A stretch of 64,000 nt of DNA, taken from NCBI RefSeq assembly GCF_002441715.1, contig NZ_JXJX01000003.1, positions 120,330 through 184,329 of the forward strand. The letters run 5' to 3'. The notes under the pieces were generated by a model. That model saw nothing but the letters and a program-made list of their open reading frames with translations, ran no database searches and was not told where the DNA came from. Of this stretch, positions 1 through 9,662 are shown piece by piece. The stretch is from Pseudolactococcus plantarum (GTDB lineage Bacteria; Bacillota; Bacilli; Lactobacillales; Streptococcaceae). The position numbers and the translations under genes were made by a program. The stretch's first letter is position 1. The number at the start of each line of letters is the position of its first letter.

Positions 1-1
1 A

Positions 2-553
2 TATTTAAAACAACAAGGTAAATTAACAAACAATACGGTTGTGACGACTGTGATGTCAAACTTAGGGTTTCTTAAAGCATTAGCAGCAGCTGATATTGAG
101 TGTGTGATCACAAGTGTTGGTGATCGCTATGTTGTAGAAGAAATGAAGCAAAACGGCTATAATTTTGGTGGAGAGCAATCCGGACATATCGTCTACCTTG
201 ATAACAATACGACCGGAGACGGTCAAGCCTCAGCTATTTTACTCGCTAAAGTCATGCGTGAAACTGGTAAAAAATTATCAAAATTAGCAAGTGAAGTTAA
301 AATCTATCCTCAAAAATTAGTTAATGTTCGTGTCGAAAACAGCATGAAGCATCAAGCGATGGCAGTGCCTAAAATTGCTGAAGTCATTGCTAAAATGGAA
401 GAAAAGATGGCTGGCAATGGTCGCATATTAGTTCGTCCTAGTGGTACTGAACCTTTGTTACGTGTCATGGCCGAAGCACCTACAGATGCCGAAGTAAATG
501 ATTATGTTGATACCATCGTAGACGTTGTTCGCGCTGAGATCGGTATTGATTAA
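2..553 (+). CDS. glmM: Phosphoglucosamine mutase, C-terminal part (truncated by window start)
   Basis: The reading frame is open from the first bases of the window, so the N-terminal part, including the active-site serine loop, lies outside. The visible ~183 residues hold the sugar-binding loop GGEQSGH and the C-terminal phosphate-binding motif [15 protein letters not shown], both typical of the alpha-D-phosphohexomutase superfamily and specifically of GlmM. GlmM converts glucosamine-6-phosphate to glucosamine-1-phosphate in the cytoplasm, on the way to UDP-GlcNAc for peptidoglycan. A strong hairpin follows the stop codon, so this is the end of its transcription unit. The family assignment is secure; upstream context cannot be judged. 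Confidence 0.95.
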   Translation, partial: YLKQQGKLTNNTVVTTVMSNLGFLKALAAADIECVITSVGDRYVVEEMKQNGYNFGGEQSGHIVYLDNNTTGDGQASAILLAKVMRETGKKLSKLASEVKIYPQKLVNVRVENSMKHQAMAVPKIAEVIAKMEEKMAGNGRILVRPSGTEPLLRVMAEAPTDAEVNDYVDTIVDVVRAEIGID

Positions 554-578
554 GGTTGAGTCATTTGTTGTAAAGCAT

Positions 579-628
579 AAAAACCTAGATATGTATCAGC
601 TACCATGTGATACACATCTAGGTTTTTT
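579..628 (+). terminator. Rho-independent terminator after glmM
   Basis: A long stem, AAAACCTAGAT-TGTATCA paired with TGATACA-ATCTAGGTTTT, encloses a short loop and is followed by a T run. It lies 26 bases after the glmM stop. Confidence 0.85.
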
Positions 629-690
629 ATGTAGGTGATTGTCAGTACTAAATAGAGTGAGATACTATATCAGAATCAGTTGGACATACA

Positions 691-729
691 AAAAAATACT
701 ATCTCATTTGAAAAGGAGATAGTATTTTT
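691..729 (-). terminator. Terminator of the mleS-mleP unit (probably works in both directions)
   Basis: A perfect stem AAAATACTATCTC / GAGATAGTATTTT with A runs on one side and T runs on the other. It lies 33 bases downstream of the mleP stop on the minus strand. Confidence 0.85.
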
Positions 730-761
730 GGAGTATGCATTATGAGCAATTTATATGCAGG

Positions 762-2042
762 TTAATGATAGAAAAATCTGATGAGTATACCACCCATAAT
801 TAAGACAATTGCACCACATAAGCGGTTCGCCATTTGTGCAAAAGCAATCATTTCCATGCGATTAGCTGCAGATAATACAGCAATATTACCTGTACCACCC
901 ATAGAGTTGTTGATCATACCAGCTCCGATAGCAGTTTCTACGGGATACATGCCAAGTACTAAACCTAGGAACCAACTGGTTAAGCCCATAGCGATGACAC
1001 TTGTTAAACAGAGTACGACAAATTGCCATGAAAAAGCAGATGCAAGTGTTCTAAGGTCTATCAATGCTAGACCAATCCCTGCTAGTACAGCATGTGTTAA
1101 ATTAGTCATAATCACTTGATTAAACATGCTAACAGACTCTTCTAATTTTTTCGGTACAGTGTTCGTTGCTTTGATGATGAAGACAATAATGATCATAAAA
1201 GCATATTCATGAATTTTAGGGAAAAAGTTATTCAGAATTGTTCCGACCATTAATAAAGAGAAAGCAAACAGCATACCAACACCGATGCGTTGTGCATCAA
1301 GAATGATTTTTGGTTTTTCTAGTTCTTCTTTTGTAGCGGAAATTAAGGTACCGTGTCCATTATATTTTGTCTTGGCAAATAATTTGGAAATTGATAAAGC
1401 CCCAATGATGGCGATAATATTACCAAAAGTAACGGCTGGTGCTAATTGAGAAAAGATGACGGATTGGTCACCATGAGAAAGGGCGTGTGCATATATTTGA
1501 GAAAGCGGTGTAATCCCTGCTCCCATACCACCTGCCATCATTGGCATTGAAACATACATAACAGAGTGAGCAAACCCTTTACCAAGTAGCATCCCCATCC
1601 CACCAACAGCAAAGAAGCCGACAACCATCGTCACCAAGGCAACGGGGATGAACTTAGTAGATGCTTTGATTAGTAGATTGCGATTCATCCCTAAGATAGA
1701 GCCACAAATAAGTGCGGCGATATAGAAATCTAGGAAACCGAATTGTCCACCCATAAATTTACCAACAGCGCCGATGACATGCGTTGGCACGATATGAAAG
1801 GTAGCTAGTAAGGTTGCACCGATTAAGGTAAATACAGATCCACCTCCTAGATAGGAGTTCATGATCGGTAATTTTTCACCTATAAAATACAATAAGTGAC
1901 CTAGCGCAACTAATAACAGTGTAATCCCAACCATATTCAGTGGTAATTTACCTAATGCTGTGACGATGATTAGCGTAATCATGACAAAGGCATAAAGCGG
2001 TAGGCTAATGCCAGAAATTTTGATACTAGTTATTTTTTTCAT
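762..2042 (-). CDS. mleP: Malate permease, 2-hydroxycarboxylate transporter family
   Basis: A 426-residue, very hydrophobic protein with about 11 predicted membrane segments. It has the two glycine-rich re-entrant loop motifs of the 2HCT family: GGMGAG around residue 173 and GGTGN near residue 385. An arginine lies in the last membrane segment, where CitP-type carriers bind the substrate carboxylate. Members exchange malate for lactate or citrate for lactate. The gene starts 15 bases after the malolactic enzyme gene and shares its terminator, so malate/lactate antiport is the likely role. In malolactic fermentation, electrogenic exchange plus proton-consuming decarboxylation generates proton motive force. 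Sequence alone does not fully separate malate from citrate preference; the context decides. Confidence 0.9.
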   Translation of the reverse strand: MKKITSIKISGISLPLYAFVMITLIIVTALGKLPLNMVGITLLLVALGHLLYFIGEKLPIMNSYLGGGSVFTLIGATLLATFHIVPTHVIGAVGKFMGGQFGFLDFYIAALICGSILGMNRNLLIKASTKFIPVALVTMVVGFFAVGGMGMLLGKGFAHSVMYVSMPMMAGGMGAGITPLSQIYAHALSHGDQSVIFSQLAPAVTFGNIIAIIGALSISKLFAKTKYNGHGTLISATKEELEKPKIILDAQRIGVGMLFAFSLLMVGTILNNFFPKIHEYAFMIIIVFIIKATNTVPKKLEESVSMFNQVIMTNLTHAVLAGIGLALIDLRTLASAFSWQFVVLCLTSVIAMGLTSWFLGLVLGMYPVETAIGAGMINNSMGGTGNIAVLSAANRMEMIAFAQMANRLCGAIVLIMGGILIRFFYH

Positions 2043-2057
2043 GTGTGATTACGCCTC

Positions 2058-3680
2058 TTAATATTCTGGATACCATTTGAGCGCTCTAACTGCTTTAGCC
2101 ATATCAGTTTCTGACGCTTTAGCGAGACCTTGTGCTTGTGCAGTCTTAGCTACAGCTTCAGCAACTTTGATAGAAACGTCTGCAACGTATTGGAATGGTG
2201 GTAAGACTGGTGCACCAGGTTGTGCTAAATCAACCATACCACTGAGTGAATGTGCTGCTGCACCAATCATTTCGTCAGTAAGTAATGATGCTTCTGATGC
2301 TAACATCCCAAGGCCCAATCCTGGGTAGATAAGGGCATTATTTGCTTGACCAATTTGATATTCAACACCTTTATAACTAATAGTACCTGAAGGGACACCA
2401 GTTGCGACAAATGCTTTGCCGTCTGACCATTCAATGACTTGTTGAGCTGTTGCTTCTAGTTTTTTGGTTGGATTTGAAATAGGGAAGATAACAGGACGTT
2501 CTGTATTTTCACACATTGCTTCAACGACTTCTTTAGTAAATGCACCTGCATGCGTCGAAGTACCAACTAAAATAGTTGGCTTAACTGTTTTGATGACATC
2601 AAGTAGATTTGTCATATCTCCTGCGTTAGCAAAGTCAGCACGGTTTTTAGCAAATGGTTTTTGAGCAGGTGTTAAATCATCCATATCATCAAATAAGAGA
2701 CCTTGTTTATCAACCATAAAGAAACGTTTGTAAGCTTCCTCTTCAGATAAGCCTTCACTTACCATTTCTGCATGGACACGATTAGAAATACCTGCACCAG
2801 CAGATCCCCCACCGTAGCAAAGGTAGATTTGATCAGTTAATTTGCCACCTGTGATATCAAGTGACCCAAAAATACCACCGAGTACAACGATACCTGTTCC
2901 TTGGATATCATCGTTAAATGTTGGGATAACTGTTTTGTATTTATCTAAAATCGTTGCAGCATTTGAACGACCGAAGTCTTCCCAGTGTAAATACAATTTA
3001 GGGAACATCTCCTCAGCAGTATTGACGAATTTGTCGACAAAGGCATAGTAGCTATCACCATAAACACGTTTTTGGTGATTACCCAAGTACAATGCATCTT
3101 CTAAAAGTTCTGCTCTATTTGTTCCAGCATCAATCACGACAGGTAACACGCATTTAGGGTCTATTCCTGCTGCAGCTGTATAGATCATTAATTTTCCGAC
3201 AGAGATATCAACACCTTGTGTTCCCCAGTCTCCAATACCAAGAATACCTTCAGCATCAGTGACAACAATTAAGCGAATATCACGATCGCCAGCAGCATTT
3301 TTTAATGTTGCTTCGATGTTTTCAGGGTGGTTAATATCTAAGTAGGCTGCATATTGTGTGTCTACAAAAAGACGGCTATAATTTTCGATTGTATCTGCGA
3401 TTGTTGGGTCGTAGACGATTGGGTTAAATTCTACAATATGTTGGTTAAACAAATAATAGAACAAGGTACGGTTAGTATTGAAAATTTCCATCAAGAAATG
3501 ACGTTTTTCCAAGTCTGATGATTTTGTTAGATAATGTTGATACGTTTGTTCTGCTTGTTCTTCTATCGTTTGAACGTGAGGGGGTAAGAGACCGATCAAA
3601 CCAAGTTCTTGTCGTTCGCTTTCTGTAAAAGCAGTACCTTTATTTAAAAAAGGGTTGTTTAAGACTTCATGTGCACGCAT
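2058..3680 (-). CDS. mleS: Malolactic enzyme
   Basis: A 540-residue NAD- and Mn-dependent enzyme that decarboxylates L-malate directly to L-lactate and CO2. It belongs to the malic enzyme family; FNDDIQGTG, the nucleotide-binding [10 protein letters not shown] and the FPISNPT motif are all present. The N terminus [19 protein letters not shown] is the usual start for lactococcal malolactic enzymes. The frame stays open five codons further to a TTG, but that TTG lies inside the Shine-Dalgarno sequence GGAGG, which is well placed for the ATG at 3680; I therefore use the ATG. The gene is followed after 15 bases by mleP and diverges from mleR. Full length, no damage seen. Confidence 0.96.
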   Translation of the reverse strand: MRAHEVLNNPFLNKGTAFTESERQELGLIGLLPPHVQTIEEQAEQTYQHYLTKSSDLEKRHFLMEIFNTNRTLFYYLFNQHIVEFNPIVYDPTIADTIENYSRLFVDTQYAAYLDINHPENIEATLKNAAGDRDIRLIVVTDAEGILGIGDWGTQGVDISVGKLMIYTAAAGIDPKCVLPVVIDAGTNRAELLEDALYLGNHQKRVYGDSYYAFVDKFVNTAEEMFPKLYLHWEDFGRSNAATILDKYKTVIPTFNDDIQGTGIVVLGGIFGSLDITGGKLTDQIYLCYGGGSAGAGISNRVHAEMVSEGLSEEEAYKRFFMVDKQGLLFDDMDDLTPAQKPFAKNRADFANAGDMTNLLDVIKTVKPTILVGTSTHAGAFTKEVVEAMCENTERPVIFPISNPTKKLEATAQQVIEWSDGKAFVATGVPSGTISYKGVEYQIGQANNALIYPGLGLGMLASEASLLTDEMIGAAAHSLSGMVDLAQPGAPVLPPFQYVADVSIKVAEAVAKTAQAQGLAKASETDMAKAVRALKWYPEY

Positions 3681-3741
3681 TTGTACATCCTCCAATTAAT
3701 ATAATTTGTTTTGACTTCTTTACACCCTATAGTCTATACCT

Positions 3742-3755
3742 TATAAGTACTTATA
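3742..3755. promoter_or_regulatory. Perfect 14-bp palindrome between mleS and mleR: candidate MleR operator
   Basis: The sequence TATAAGTACTTATA is its own reverse complement. It lies just downstream of a TTGACT that could be the -35 box of the mleS promoter on the minus strand, with TATAGA 16 bases further on as the -10. LysR-type activators bind dyads of the form T-N11-A near the divergent promoter. Assignment to MleR is an inference from position. Confidence 0.55.
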
Positions 3756-3840
3756 GTCAATTTTGTCAGTTATGATAACTTTTGAGAATAACAAATTCGC
3801 TGATGAATGTGCTAAAATAATGGAAAAGGAAGTGGCGTAT

Positions 3841-4746
3841 ATGAATTTAAGAGATTTTGAGTTTTTTCATGCATTAGGAGAGGTATTGTCATTTACACAA
3901 GTTGCTCATCAATTTGGTGTCAGCCAACCAACGATTAGTCATGCCATGAAACGACTTGAGGCATATTATGACTGTGATTTAATAAAAAAAGATCCGTCTC
4001 ATCGATTTGTCGTTCTGACAAAAGAAGGAGAAATATTAAAAACGTATGTGAGACATATATTATATGAATTCACAGTCCTACAACGGGCGATAGAACACGC
4101 CAGACAAGATCAAGTATATGTTGGGTTCCCACCCATGATTCGTGCAAGAATCTTGCCTGGATTGTTGACAGAAGAAGGTGCAGTAGAGCTGATTTCAAGT
4201 TTTGAGTTGGTTTCTGGAGGGTCAAAAGCACTATTACTTAAGTTATTATCGGGGCAATTAGAGTTTAGTTTGATCGGTAGTGTAACGCCTTTAGTACACC
4301 CTAATTTAACAGTAAAACAATTATATCAACGTGATTTTTATATTTTTGTAGCCAAAGAAAATCCGTTAGCACAAAAAAAAGAGATCTCATTTGAAGAAGC
4401 GTTAGATTATCCATTTGTATTACTAGAAAATGACTTTGTGCATACAAAAGCTTTTCAAAATTTAAGTGACAAATATAGAAAAAAAGCTCGTATACTATTT
4501 CGCTTTTCTGATGCCCATACGATTGGACAGATGGTTAAGTCAAATGTAGGGATCACACTCATGACCGATTTTCTACCTTTTCAAGACATGAAAGGGTTAG
4601 TCAAAATCCCTCTGGCTAGTGAAGATAAAGTGTCATTTTATGTCCAATATGCTTATTTAAGAAATGCAGTCCTATCAGATAAACTCTTGGTATTGATAGA
4701 TATGCTAGATAAGTTATCACAAAAAGACCAATCAGAACCATCATAA
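3841..4746 (+). CDS. mleR: LysR-family regulator of malolactic fermentation
   Basis: A 301-residue LysR-type protein. An N-terminal winged helix-turn-helix (FTQVAHQFGVSQPTISHAMKRLE, residues ~20-45, written here only as its key positions: T at the start of the turn and the SQPTISHA recognition helix) is followed by a periplasmic-binding-like effector domain. I chose the ATG at 3841 because AAGGAAG stands upstream at proper spacing and the family starts with MNLRDFEFF-like residues; the frame could extend to a TTG at 3763, but that part lacks homology. The gene is divergent from mleS, as for lactococcal mleR, which activates the malolactic genes with malate. Its own terminator follows. Confidence 0.9.
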   Translation: MNLRDFEFFHALGEVLSFTQVAHQFGVSQPTISHAMKRLEAYYDCDLIKKDPSHRFVVLTKEGEILKTYVRHILYEFTVLQRAIEHARQDQVYVGFPPMIRARILPGLLTEEGAVELISSFELVSGGSKALLLKLLSGQLEFSLIGSVTPLVHPNLTVKQLYQRDFYIFVAKENPLAQKKEISFEEALDYPFVLLENDFVHTKAFQNLSDKYRKKARILFRFSDAHTIGQMVKSNVGITLMTDFLPFQDMKGLVKIPLASEDKVSFYVQYAYLRNAVLSDKLLVLIDMLDKLSQKDQSEPS

Positions 4747-4756
4747 ACTAGTTTAT

Positions 4757-4786
4757 AAAAGTCTAATACATCATTAGGCTTTTTTT
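4757..4786 (+). terminator. Terminator after mleR
   Basis: Stem AAGTCTAAT / ATTAGGCTT with a five-base loop and seven T residues, 11 bases after the mleR stop. Confidence 0.75.
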
Positions 4787-4937
4787 GATATGGTTTACAT
4801 TAGCTTTATCTCGTATGTGAGGGGCAAACTTTTGGTGACGTGTTTGGTCGTCGTTGTCGTAAAAAAGCTACTAGATACATCATTTATGTGTAGACGATTA
4901 AATATGATTATAATTTACATTAATTTACAGAAAATAC

Positions 4938-4966
4938 TTGAAAAATGGGCCATAAAAGGATAACAT
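4938..4966 (+). promoter_or_regulatory. Promoter of the gamma-glutamyl hydrolase operon
   Basis: TTGAAA at 4938-4943 and TAACAT at 4961-4966 are separated by 17 bases. The predicted start site is about 30 bases before the first gene. The preceding ~190 bases after the mleR terminator show no gene. Confidence 0.5.
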
Positions 4967-5000
4967 TATATACGTCTGTATTATAGAAAGGAACTTTGAA

Positions 5001-5732
5001 ATGTCAAAACCGATTATTGGCATCACCTCAGGTGTCATAGTTGATGAGGGAGGGATGTTTCCTGGTTATCGTCGTGTATATGCAAATGAGGATTATATTA
5101 GCTCAGTTGTACAAAATGGAGGCGTACCACTCATTATTCCTCTGAATACCAGTTTAGCCGTCATTGAACAACAAGTTGCAATGATTGATGGCTTAATTTT
5201 AACAGGGGGAAATGATATAACACCTCTCAAATATAATCAAGAGCCTGAGCAAAAATTAGGTGATTTATTTCCAGAGAGAGATCGATTTGAGTCTGAGGTT
5301 TTAAAGCTTGCTAAAGCAAAAACAGTACCGATCTTGGGTATTTGCTGGGGTGCGCAATTGATCAATGTGTGTCATGGTGGGAATTTGTATCAAGATTTAA
5401 GTTATCGATCTGAAAAAACATTAAAACATTGGCAGTCTCATAGTGCTGCGCAAGTCACTCACTCAATAGAGCTAGTTGAGGGATCTAAGTTGAAATCTAT
5501 CATAGGCAGTGAAGACATTCTTGTGAATTCATTTCATCACCAGGTCATGAATAAGGTAGCTGAAGAATTTAAGGTAAGTGCAATAGCAAAAGACGGTGTA
5601 GTCGAAGCGATTGAATCTAAAACTTACCCTTTTTTAATGGGTGTGCAATGGCATCCAGAAATGTTGCATAAGTCAGTATCAAGTATGAATCTGATTTTCA
5701 AGGCCTTAATACGCCAAGCAGAAGGGAACTAA
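5001..5732 (+). CDS. Gamma-glutamyl-gamma-aminobutyrate hydrolase family protein (peptidase C26)
   Basis: A 243-residue class I glutamine-amidotransferase-like hydrolase. The nucleophile elbow GICWGAQ places the catalytic Cys at residue 115, and GVQWHPE supplies His218 and Glu220, so the triad is complete. PuuD-like members cleave gamma-glutamyl amide bonds in the cytoplasm. The start is supported by AAAGGA eight bases upstream. Two bases after the stop comes an amino-acid permease gene, and then a cystathionine lyase-type gene, with overlapping frames. This suggests release of an amino acid from an imported gamma-glutamyl compound and further breakdown. The physiological substrate cannot be read from the sequence; gamma-glutamyl-cysteine-type compounds are an inference from the third gene. 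Confidence 0.85.
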   Translation: MSKPIIGITSGVIVDEGGMFPGYRRVYANEDYISSVVQNGGVPLIIPLNTSLAVIEQQVAMIDGLILTGGNDITPLKYNQEPEQKLGDLFPERDRFESEVLKLAKAKTVPILGICWGAQLINVCHGGNLYQDLSYRSEKTLKHWQSHSAAQVTHSIELVEGSKLKSIIGSEDILVNSFHHQVMNKVAEEFKVSAIAKDGVVEAIESKTYPFLMGVQWHPEMLHKSVSSMNLIFKALIRQAEGN

Positions 5733-5734
5733 AG

Positions 5735-7132
5735 ATGACTAAGAAAATTGGCTTTTGGTCAATTGTATTGTTAACCATTAACTCAATTATCGGCTCTGGA
5801 ATTTTCCTATCTCCTGGTGCCGTCGTTGCTAAAGCAGGAAGTAAGACACCTCTTATTTATTTTTGTGCTGCTATATTTGCATCTGTTCTTGCGGTTACGT
5901 TTGCCTCAGCTTCAAAGTATGTATCAAAAAGTGGTGCAGCTTATGTCTACGCTAAAGCAGCCTTTGGCAGTAAGATTGGCTTTTATATTGGCCTAACACG
6001 CTACTTTGCAACCTGTATTTCTTGGGGTGTTTTGGCTACAGGGGTTGTTAAGATTCTCTTGACCTTATTTGGGTTTGATAGTGGGAATTTTATGGATGTA
6101 AGTATTGGCTTTGTGCTTTTTATGTTGGTCATGCTAGTCATTAATCTTTTAGGACCTAAGGTCTTTAAAATTATTAATAACACGGCAACCATTGCCAAAC
6201 TATCAGTATTAATCTTCCTGATCTTGATAGGAATCTTTATTGTCATCTCAACCAAGACAAACCACTTTGCTGACATCAATAACTTGAAAAATGCAAGTGG
6301 TGCACCTTTGATTCCAAAAATGACATCATCCATCTTTGTCATGTCAACTATCGCAGCCTTTTATGCTTTTGCAGGATTTGAAACAGTCGCAAGTGGTGCT
6401 GGTGATATGGAAAAACCAGAAAAAAACTTGCCAAGAGCAATTCCTTTGGCTATCTTGATTATTGCGATTATTTATATCTTAATCGTTACAGTATCGATGA
6501 TGATTGATCCAAAATCATTGATCTTAAGCAAACAAGTGATTGCTTTAGTTGCGGTATTTAGTCAACCACTGATTAAGAATTTGATTTTATATGGGGCTTT
6601 AATTTCGATGTTTGGGATCAATGTGGCCTATTCTTTTAATACACCACGTGCGTTAGAAGCCATCTCAATTGAAAAACAACTATCTCCATGGTTTAAGAAA
6701 AGAACAAAACAAGATTTTCCTTTAAGAGCATTTATTATCACGGCAGTGATTGCAATCTTAATTCCCATGGCATTTAATTATACTATGACTAGCATCATGG
6801 TCATCAGTTCAATCTCGAGATTTATCCAGTTTCTAATCGTACCATTAGCTGTCATGATGTTCTTTTATAATAAAAATAAAGAAAAAGTACTGGATAATGT
6901 GCAAAAGAATATCGTAACTGATGTGATTATTCCTTGTATTGGGCTAGTGTTGACAGCTGTGCTTTTAGCTAAGTTTGATTGGCTGGGCATGTTTACACTG
7001 ATTAACGTGCATGGTGGACGAAGTCTTAACCTATTTGCGATCCTTGCCATGGCGATTGGCTATATTATCATGCCAGCTGTTGTGATGACACTAGAACTTA
7101 GCAAACAAGCTAAACAAAGCGCTAATGAATGA
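5735..7132 (+). CDS. APC-family amino acid permease
   Basis: A 465-residue membrane protein with about 12 predicted helices. The N-terminal helix has the APC signature (INSIIGSGIFLSPG, residues ~15-28) and a second conserved block, AFYAFAGFETVASGAGDMEKP, sits around residues 210-230 with its acidic end before helix 6. It imports or exchanges an amino acid or a small peptide-like compound across the cytoplasmic membrane. It begins two bases after the gamma-glutamyl hydrolase gene and its end is followed closely by a PLP lyase gene, so its substrate is probably handled by those enzymes. Specificity is not visible. Confidence 0.85.
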   Translation: MTKKIGFWSIVLLTINSIIGSGIFLSPGAVVAKAGSKTPLIYFCAAIFASVLAVTFASASKYVSKSGAAYVYAKAAFGSKIGFYIGLTRYFATCISWGVLATGVVKILLTLFGFDSGNFMDVSIGFVLFMLVMLVINLLGPKVFKIINNTATIAKLSVLIFLILIGIFIVISTKTNHFADINNLKNASGAPLIPKMTSSIFVMSTIAAFYAFAGFETVASGAGDMEKPEKNLPRAIPLAILIIAIIYILIVTVSMMIDPKSLILSKQVIALVAVFSQPLIKNLILYGALISMFGINVAYSFNTPRALEAISIEKQLSPWFKKRTKQDFPLRAFIITAVIAILIPMAFNYTMTSIMVISSISRFIQFLIVPLAVMMFFYNKNKEKVLDNVQKNIVTDVIIPCIGLVLTAVLLAKFDWLGMFTLINVHGGRSLNLFAILAMAIGYIIMPAVVMTLELSKQAKQSANE

Positions 7133-7184
7133 GCGGTATCCGTATGCGCTTATCAAAAAAGAGTTATCAAAGAGGGTTAAAGTA

Positions 7185-8324
7185 ATGGGCATAAATACAA
7201 AATTATTACATGATTATCCAGTTGTTGATCCTTATACTGGTGCCTCATCTATTCCAAAGTATCAAACGTCGACTTTTAGTCAACAACACTTATCAGATCC
7301 GGATCAAGACTTTACCTATACACGTTTTGGTAATCCGACGATTGAAGCGTTGGAGAAGGCTTTTTGTAGTTTAGAAGACTCAACTTATGCCTTATCTTAT
7401 GCATCTGGCATGGCAGCCATCTCTAACGTTTTGATGTTGCTAAAATCTGGTGATCATATTATTTTACCAATAGAAGTTTATGGTGGGACATGCCAATTTT
7501 CGACGTGTGTTTTACCTCAATATGGGATAGATGTTTCTTTTGTAGATATGTCATCTATTGAAAAAATTGAAAAAGAGATCACACCTGAAACAAAGATGAT
7601 CTACATCGAAACACCTTCTAATCCACTTTTAAAAGTCACAGACATCAAAAAAGTTTGTGACTTAGCAAAAGCACATGATCTATTGGTGGTTGCAGATAAT
7701 ACTTTTATGACATCCCTTTATCAACAGCCTTTAAAATTAGGTGTAGATATTGTGGTCGAAAGTATTACAAAGTTTATCAACGGTCACAGTGATGTCTTAG
7801 GTGGGTTAGTCGCCACAAATAATAAAGACATCTATGAAAAACTGCAACTGTTCCAGAAAAACTTTGGTGGTATCTTAGGTGTAGAAGATGCGTGGTTGAC
7901 TTTACGTGGCATGAAGACACTAGGACTTAGGATGAAGCAGTCTATCAATAATGCTGAGCAAATCGCTGACTTTTTAAGCACACACAAAAATATTAAAACA
8001 GTTTATTATCCAACGCTAAGGACTCATACTGGTTCAGAGATACATCAACAACAAGCTAAAAGTGGTGGTGCGGTTTTATCATTTGAACTTGTGAGTGAAG
8101 ATAAGATAGATGTTTTTCTTGAAAAGCTGACATTACCTATCTTAGCAGTTAGTTTAGGTGGTGTAGAGTCTATCTTATCTCATCCAGCTACCATGTCACA
8201 TGCTTGCCTGTGTGATGAAGAACGTGCAGCACAAGGTGTAAGCAATACCCTGTTTAGACTATCTTGTGGCATTGAAGATGCTGAGGATTTATTGGCAGAT
8301 TTGGCACAAGCGCTAGAAATTTGA
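7185..8324 (+). CDS. Trans-sulfuration PLP enzyme, cystathionine beta/gamma-lyase type
   Basis: A 379-residue Cys/Met-metabolism PLP-dependent enzyme. Visible landmarks are the YTRFGNPT loop (Tyr45, Arg47 contact PLP phosphate of the neighbouring subunit), ADNT with Asp171 that holds the pyridine nitrogen, and SITK with Lys196 as the Schiff-base lysine. The C-terminal SLGGVESI and SHPATMSHA blocks are those of cystathionine beta-lyases, gamma-lyases and gamma-synthases. I chose the ATG at 7185, preceded by GAGG, because family members start about there; an earlier ATG at 7125 would overlap the permease gene. Lyase activity toward cystathionine or cysteine is likely; which carbon-sulfur bond is cut is not certain. 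Confidence 0.85.
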   Translation: MGINTKLLHDYPVVDPYTGASSIPKYQTSTFSQQHLSDPDQDFTYTRFGNPTIEALEKAFCSLEDSTYALSYASGMAAISNVLMLLKSGDHIILPIEVYGGTCQFSTCVLPQYGIDVSFVDMSSIEKIEKEITPETKMIYIETPSNPLLKVTDIKKVCDLAKAHDLLVVADNTFMTSLYQQPLKLGVDIVVESITKFINGHSDVLGGLVATNNKDIYEKLQLFQKNFGGILGVEDAWLTLRGMKTLGLRMKQSINNAEQIADFLSTHKNIKTVYYPTLRTHTGSEIHQQQAKSGGAVLSFELVSEDKIDVFLEKLTLPILAVSLGGVESILSHPATMSHACLCDEERAAQGVSNTLFRLSCGIEDAEDLLADLAQALEI

Positions 8325-8368
8325 TGTGATGCGATCGATTGTTTGAAATGATTTTTGATTTTGATATC

Positions 8369-8397
8369 TTGACATTGATCGGAAATTCTAGTATGAT
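8369..8397 (+). promoter_or_regulatory. Promoter of pheS-pheT
   Basis: A consensus TTGACA (8369-8374) and TATGAT (8392-8397) with exactly 17 bases between them. Transcription would start near 8404, giving a leader of about 210 bases that holds the T-box. Confidence 0.8.
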
Positions 8398-8403
8398 TTT
8401 AGG

Positions 8404-8599
8404 TATATTGAAAAGAGTAGCAAACTGATAACTTAACAGAGAAGATGGTCGTGTCTGAAAGCCATTTAGGGGAAAGTTTGTGAAGTTCACTTCATGGTAA
8501 CAATTAAATAATGATAATTAAGCTAGGCATATTGTCTAGAAATTAGGATGGTACCGCGGTTTTCGCTCCTTTATGGGAAGTGATGCCGTGGTATTTTTA
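8404..8599 (+). promoter_or_regulatory. T-box riboswitch controlling pheST
   Basis: The leader holds the conserved T-box element AGGATGGTACCGCGG (8545-8559), which binds the free 3' end of uncharged tRNA. It overlaps the 5' arm of a terminator stem (TACCGCGG at 8552-8559 pairs with CCGTGGTA at 8586-8593, then a T run). Upstream are Stem I landmarks: AGTA-box (GAGTAGCAAACTG) and a distal GTCTGAAAGCC-like region. A UUC phenylalanine codon at 8486-8488, within GAAGTTCAC, is the likely specifier. Uncharged tRNA-Phe should favour antitermination, so the synthetase is made when phenylalanine-tRNA is short. Confidence 0.92.
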
Positions 8600-8612
8600 T
8601 TGAAAGGGAATT

Positions 8613-9653
8613 ATGAGCTTACAAGAAAAAATAGCTGAACTACGAAAGCTAGCGCTTGAAAAATTAGCAGATATTGCAGATGAAAAGACGTTAAATGAAC
8701 TTCGTGTTTCTGTACTTGGTAAGAAAGGTCAGTTAACTGATATCTTAAAAGGTATGAAAGACTTAACAAATGAAGAACGACCAAAAATTGGTGCCTTGGC
8801 AAACGAACTGCGCGATGAGATTACAAGTCTTTTAGAAGATAAAAAAGCAGTCATTGAAGCTGCGATCATTGCACAAAAATTAGCTAATGAAACACTTGAT
8901 GTGACCTTACCAGGGACTAAAGTGGCAAAAGGCAATCGTCATATTTTGACACAAACGACTGAAGAAATCGAAGATATCTTCTTAGGTATGGGATACCAAA
9001 TCGTAGATGGGTATGAAGTTGAAACTGATTACTATAACTTTGAACGCATGAATCTACCTAAAGATCATCCAGCACGTGATATGCAAGATACTTTTTATAT
9101 CACACCAGAAATCTTGCTTAGAACGCATACAAGTCCAGTTCAAGCTAGAACGATGGATGCGCATGATTTTTCAACTGGTCCACTAAAAATGATCTCACCA
9201 GGACGTGTGTATCGTAGAGATACTGACGATGCAACGCATAGTCATCAATTCCATCAGATAGAAGGTCTTGTGATTGATGAAAATATCGCCATGAGTGATT
9301 TAAAAGGGACACTTGATTTGCTTGTGAAGAAAATGTTTGGTGCTGATCGTAAAATTCGCTTGCGTCCTAGCTATTTCCCATTTACAGAACCCTCAGTAGA
9401 AGCTGACATCTCATGTTTCAAATGTGGTGGTAAAGGGTGTAATGTTTGTAAATTAACTGGTTGGATTGAAGTACTAGGTGCTGGTATGGTCCATCCAAAT
9501 GTACTTGAGATGGCAGGAATCGATAGTAAAAAATATTCAGGATTTGCTTTCGGATTAGGACAAGAGCGTATTGCCATGTTACGATACGGTATTAATGATA
9601 TACGTGGATTCTATCTAGGTGATGCACGTCTATCTGAGCAGTTCATTGGTTAA
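8613..9653 (+). CDS. pheS: Phenylalanyl-tRNA synthetase alpha subunit
   Basis: A 346-residue class II aminoacyl-tRNA synthetase subunit. The N-terminal coiled coil (residues ~1-90) binds tRNA; the catalytic core shows motif 2 ([21 protein letters not shown] region, with the Arg and the FHQIEG turn) and motif 3 ([14 protein letters not shown]). [14 protein letters not shown] segment around residue 270 is the usual cysteine-rich insert of Gram-positive PheS. With PheT it forms the (alpha-beta)2 enzyme that charges tRNA-Phe. A GGGA ribosome site precedes the ATG, and pheT starts 9 bases after the stop. Confidence 0.97.
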   Translation: MSLQEKIAELRKLALEKLADIADEKTLNELRVSVLGKKGQLTDILKGMKDLTNEERPKIGALANELRDEITSLLEDKKAVIEAAIIAQKLANETLDVTLPGTKVAKGNRHILTQTTEEIEDIFLGMGYQIVDGYEVETDYYNFERMNLPKDHPARDMQDTFYITPEILLRTHTSPVQARTMDAHDFSTGPLKMISPGRVYRRDTDDATHSHQFHQIEGLVIDENIAMSDLKGTLDLLVKKMFGADRKIRLRPSYFPFTEPSVEADISCFKCGGKGCNVCKLTGWIEVLGAGMVHPNVLEMAGIDSKKYSGFAFGLGQERIAMLRYGINDIRGFYLGDARLSEQFIG

Positions 9654-9662
9654 GGAGAAAAA

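Noticed and set aside
781..1119. Plus-strand open frame of 112 codons opposite mleP.
   Set aside because: It mirrors a membrane protein gene, has no ribosome site and resembles no family.
3681..3695. TTG start giving malolactic enzyme five extra residues.
   Set aside because: The TTG is inside the Shine-Dalgarno sequence that serves the ATG at 3680.
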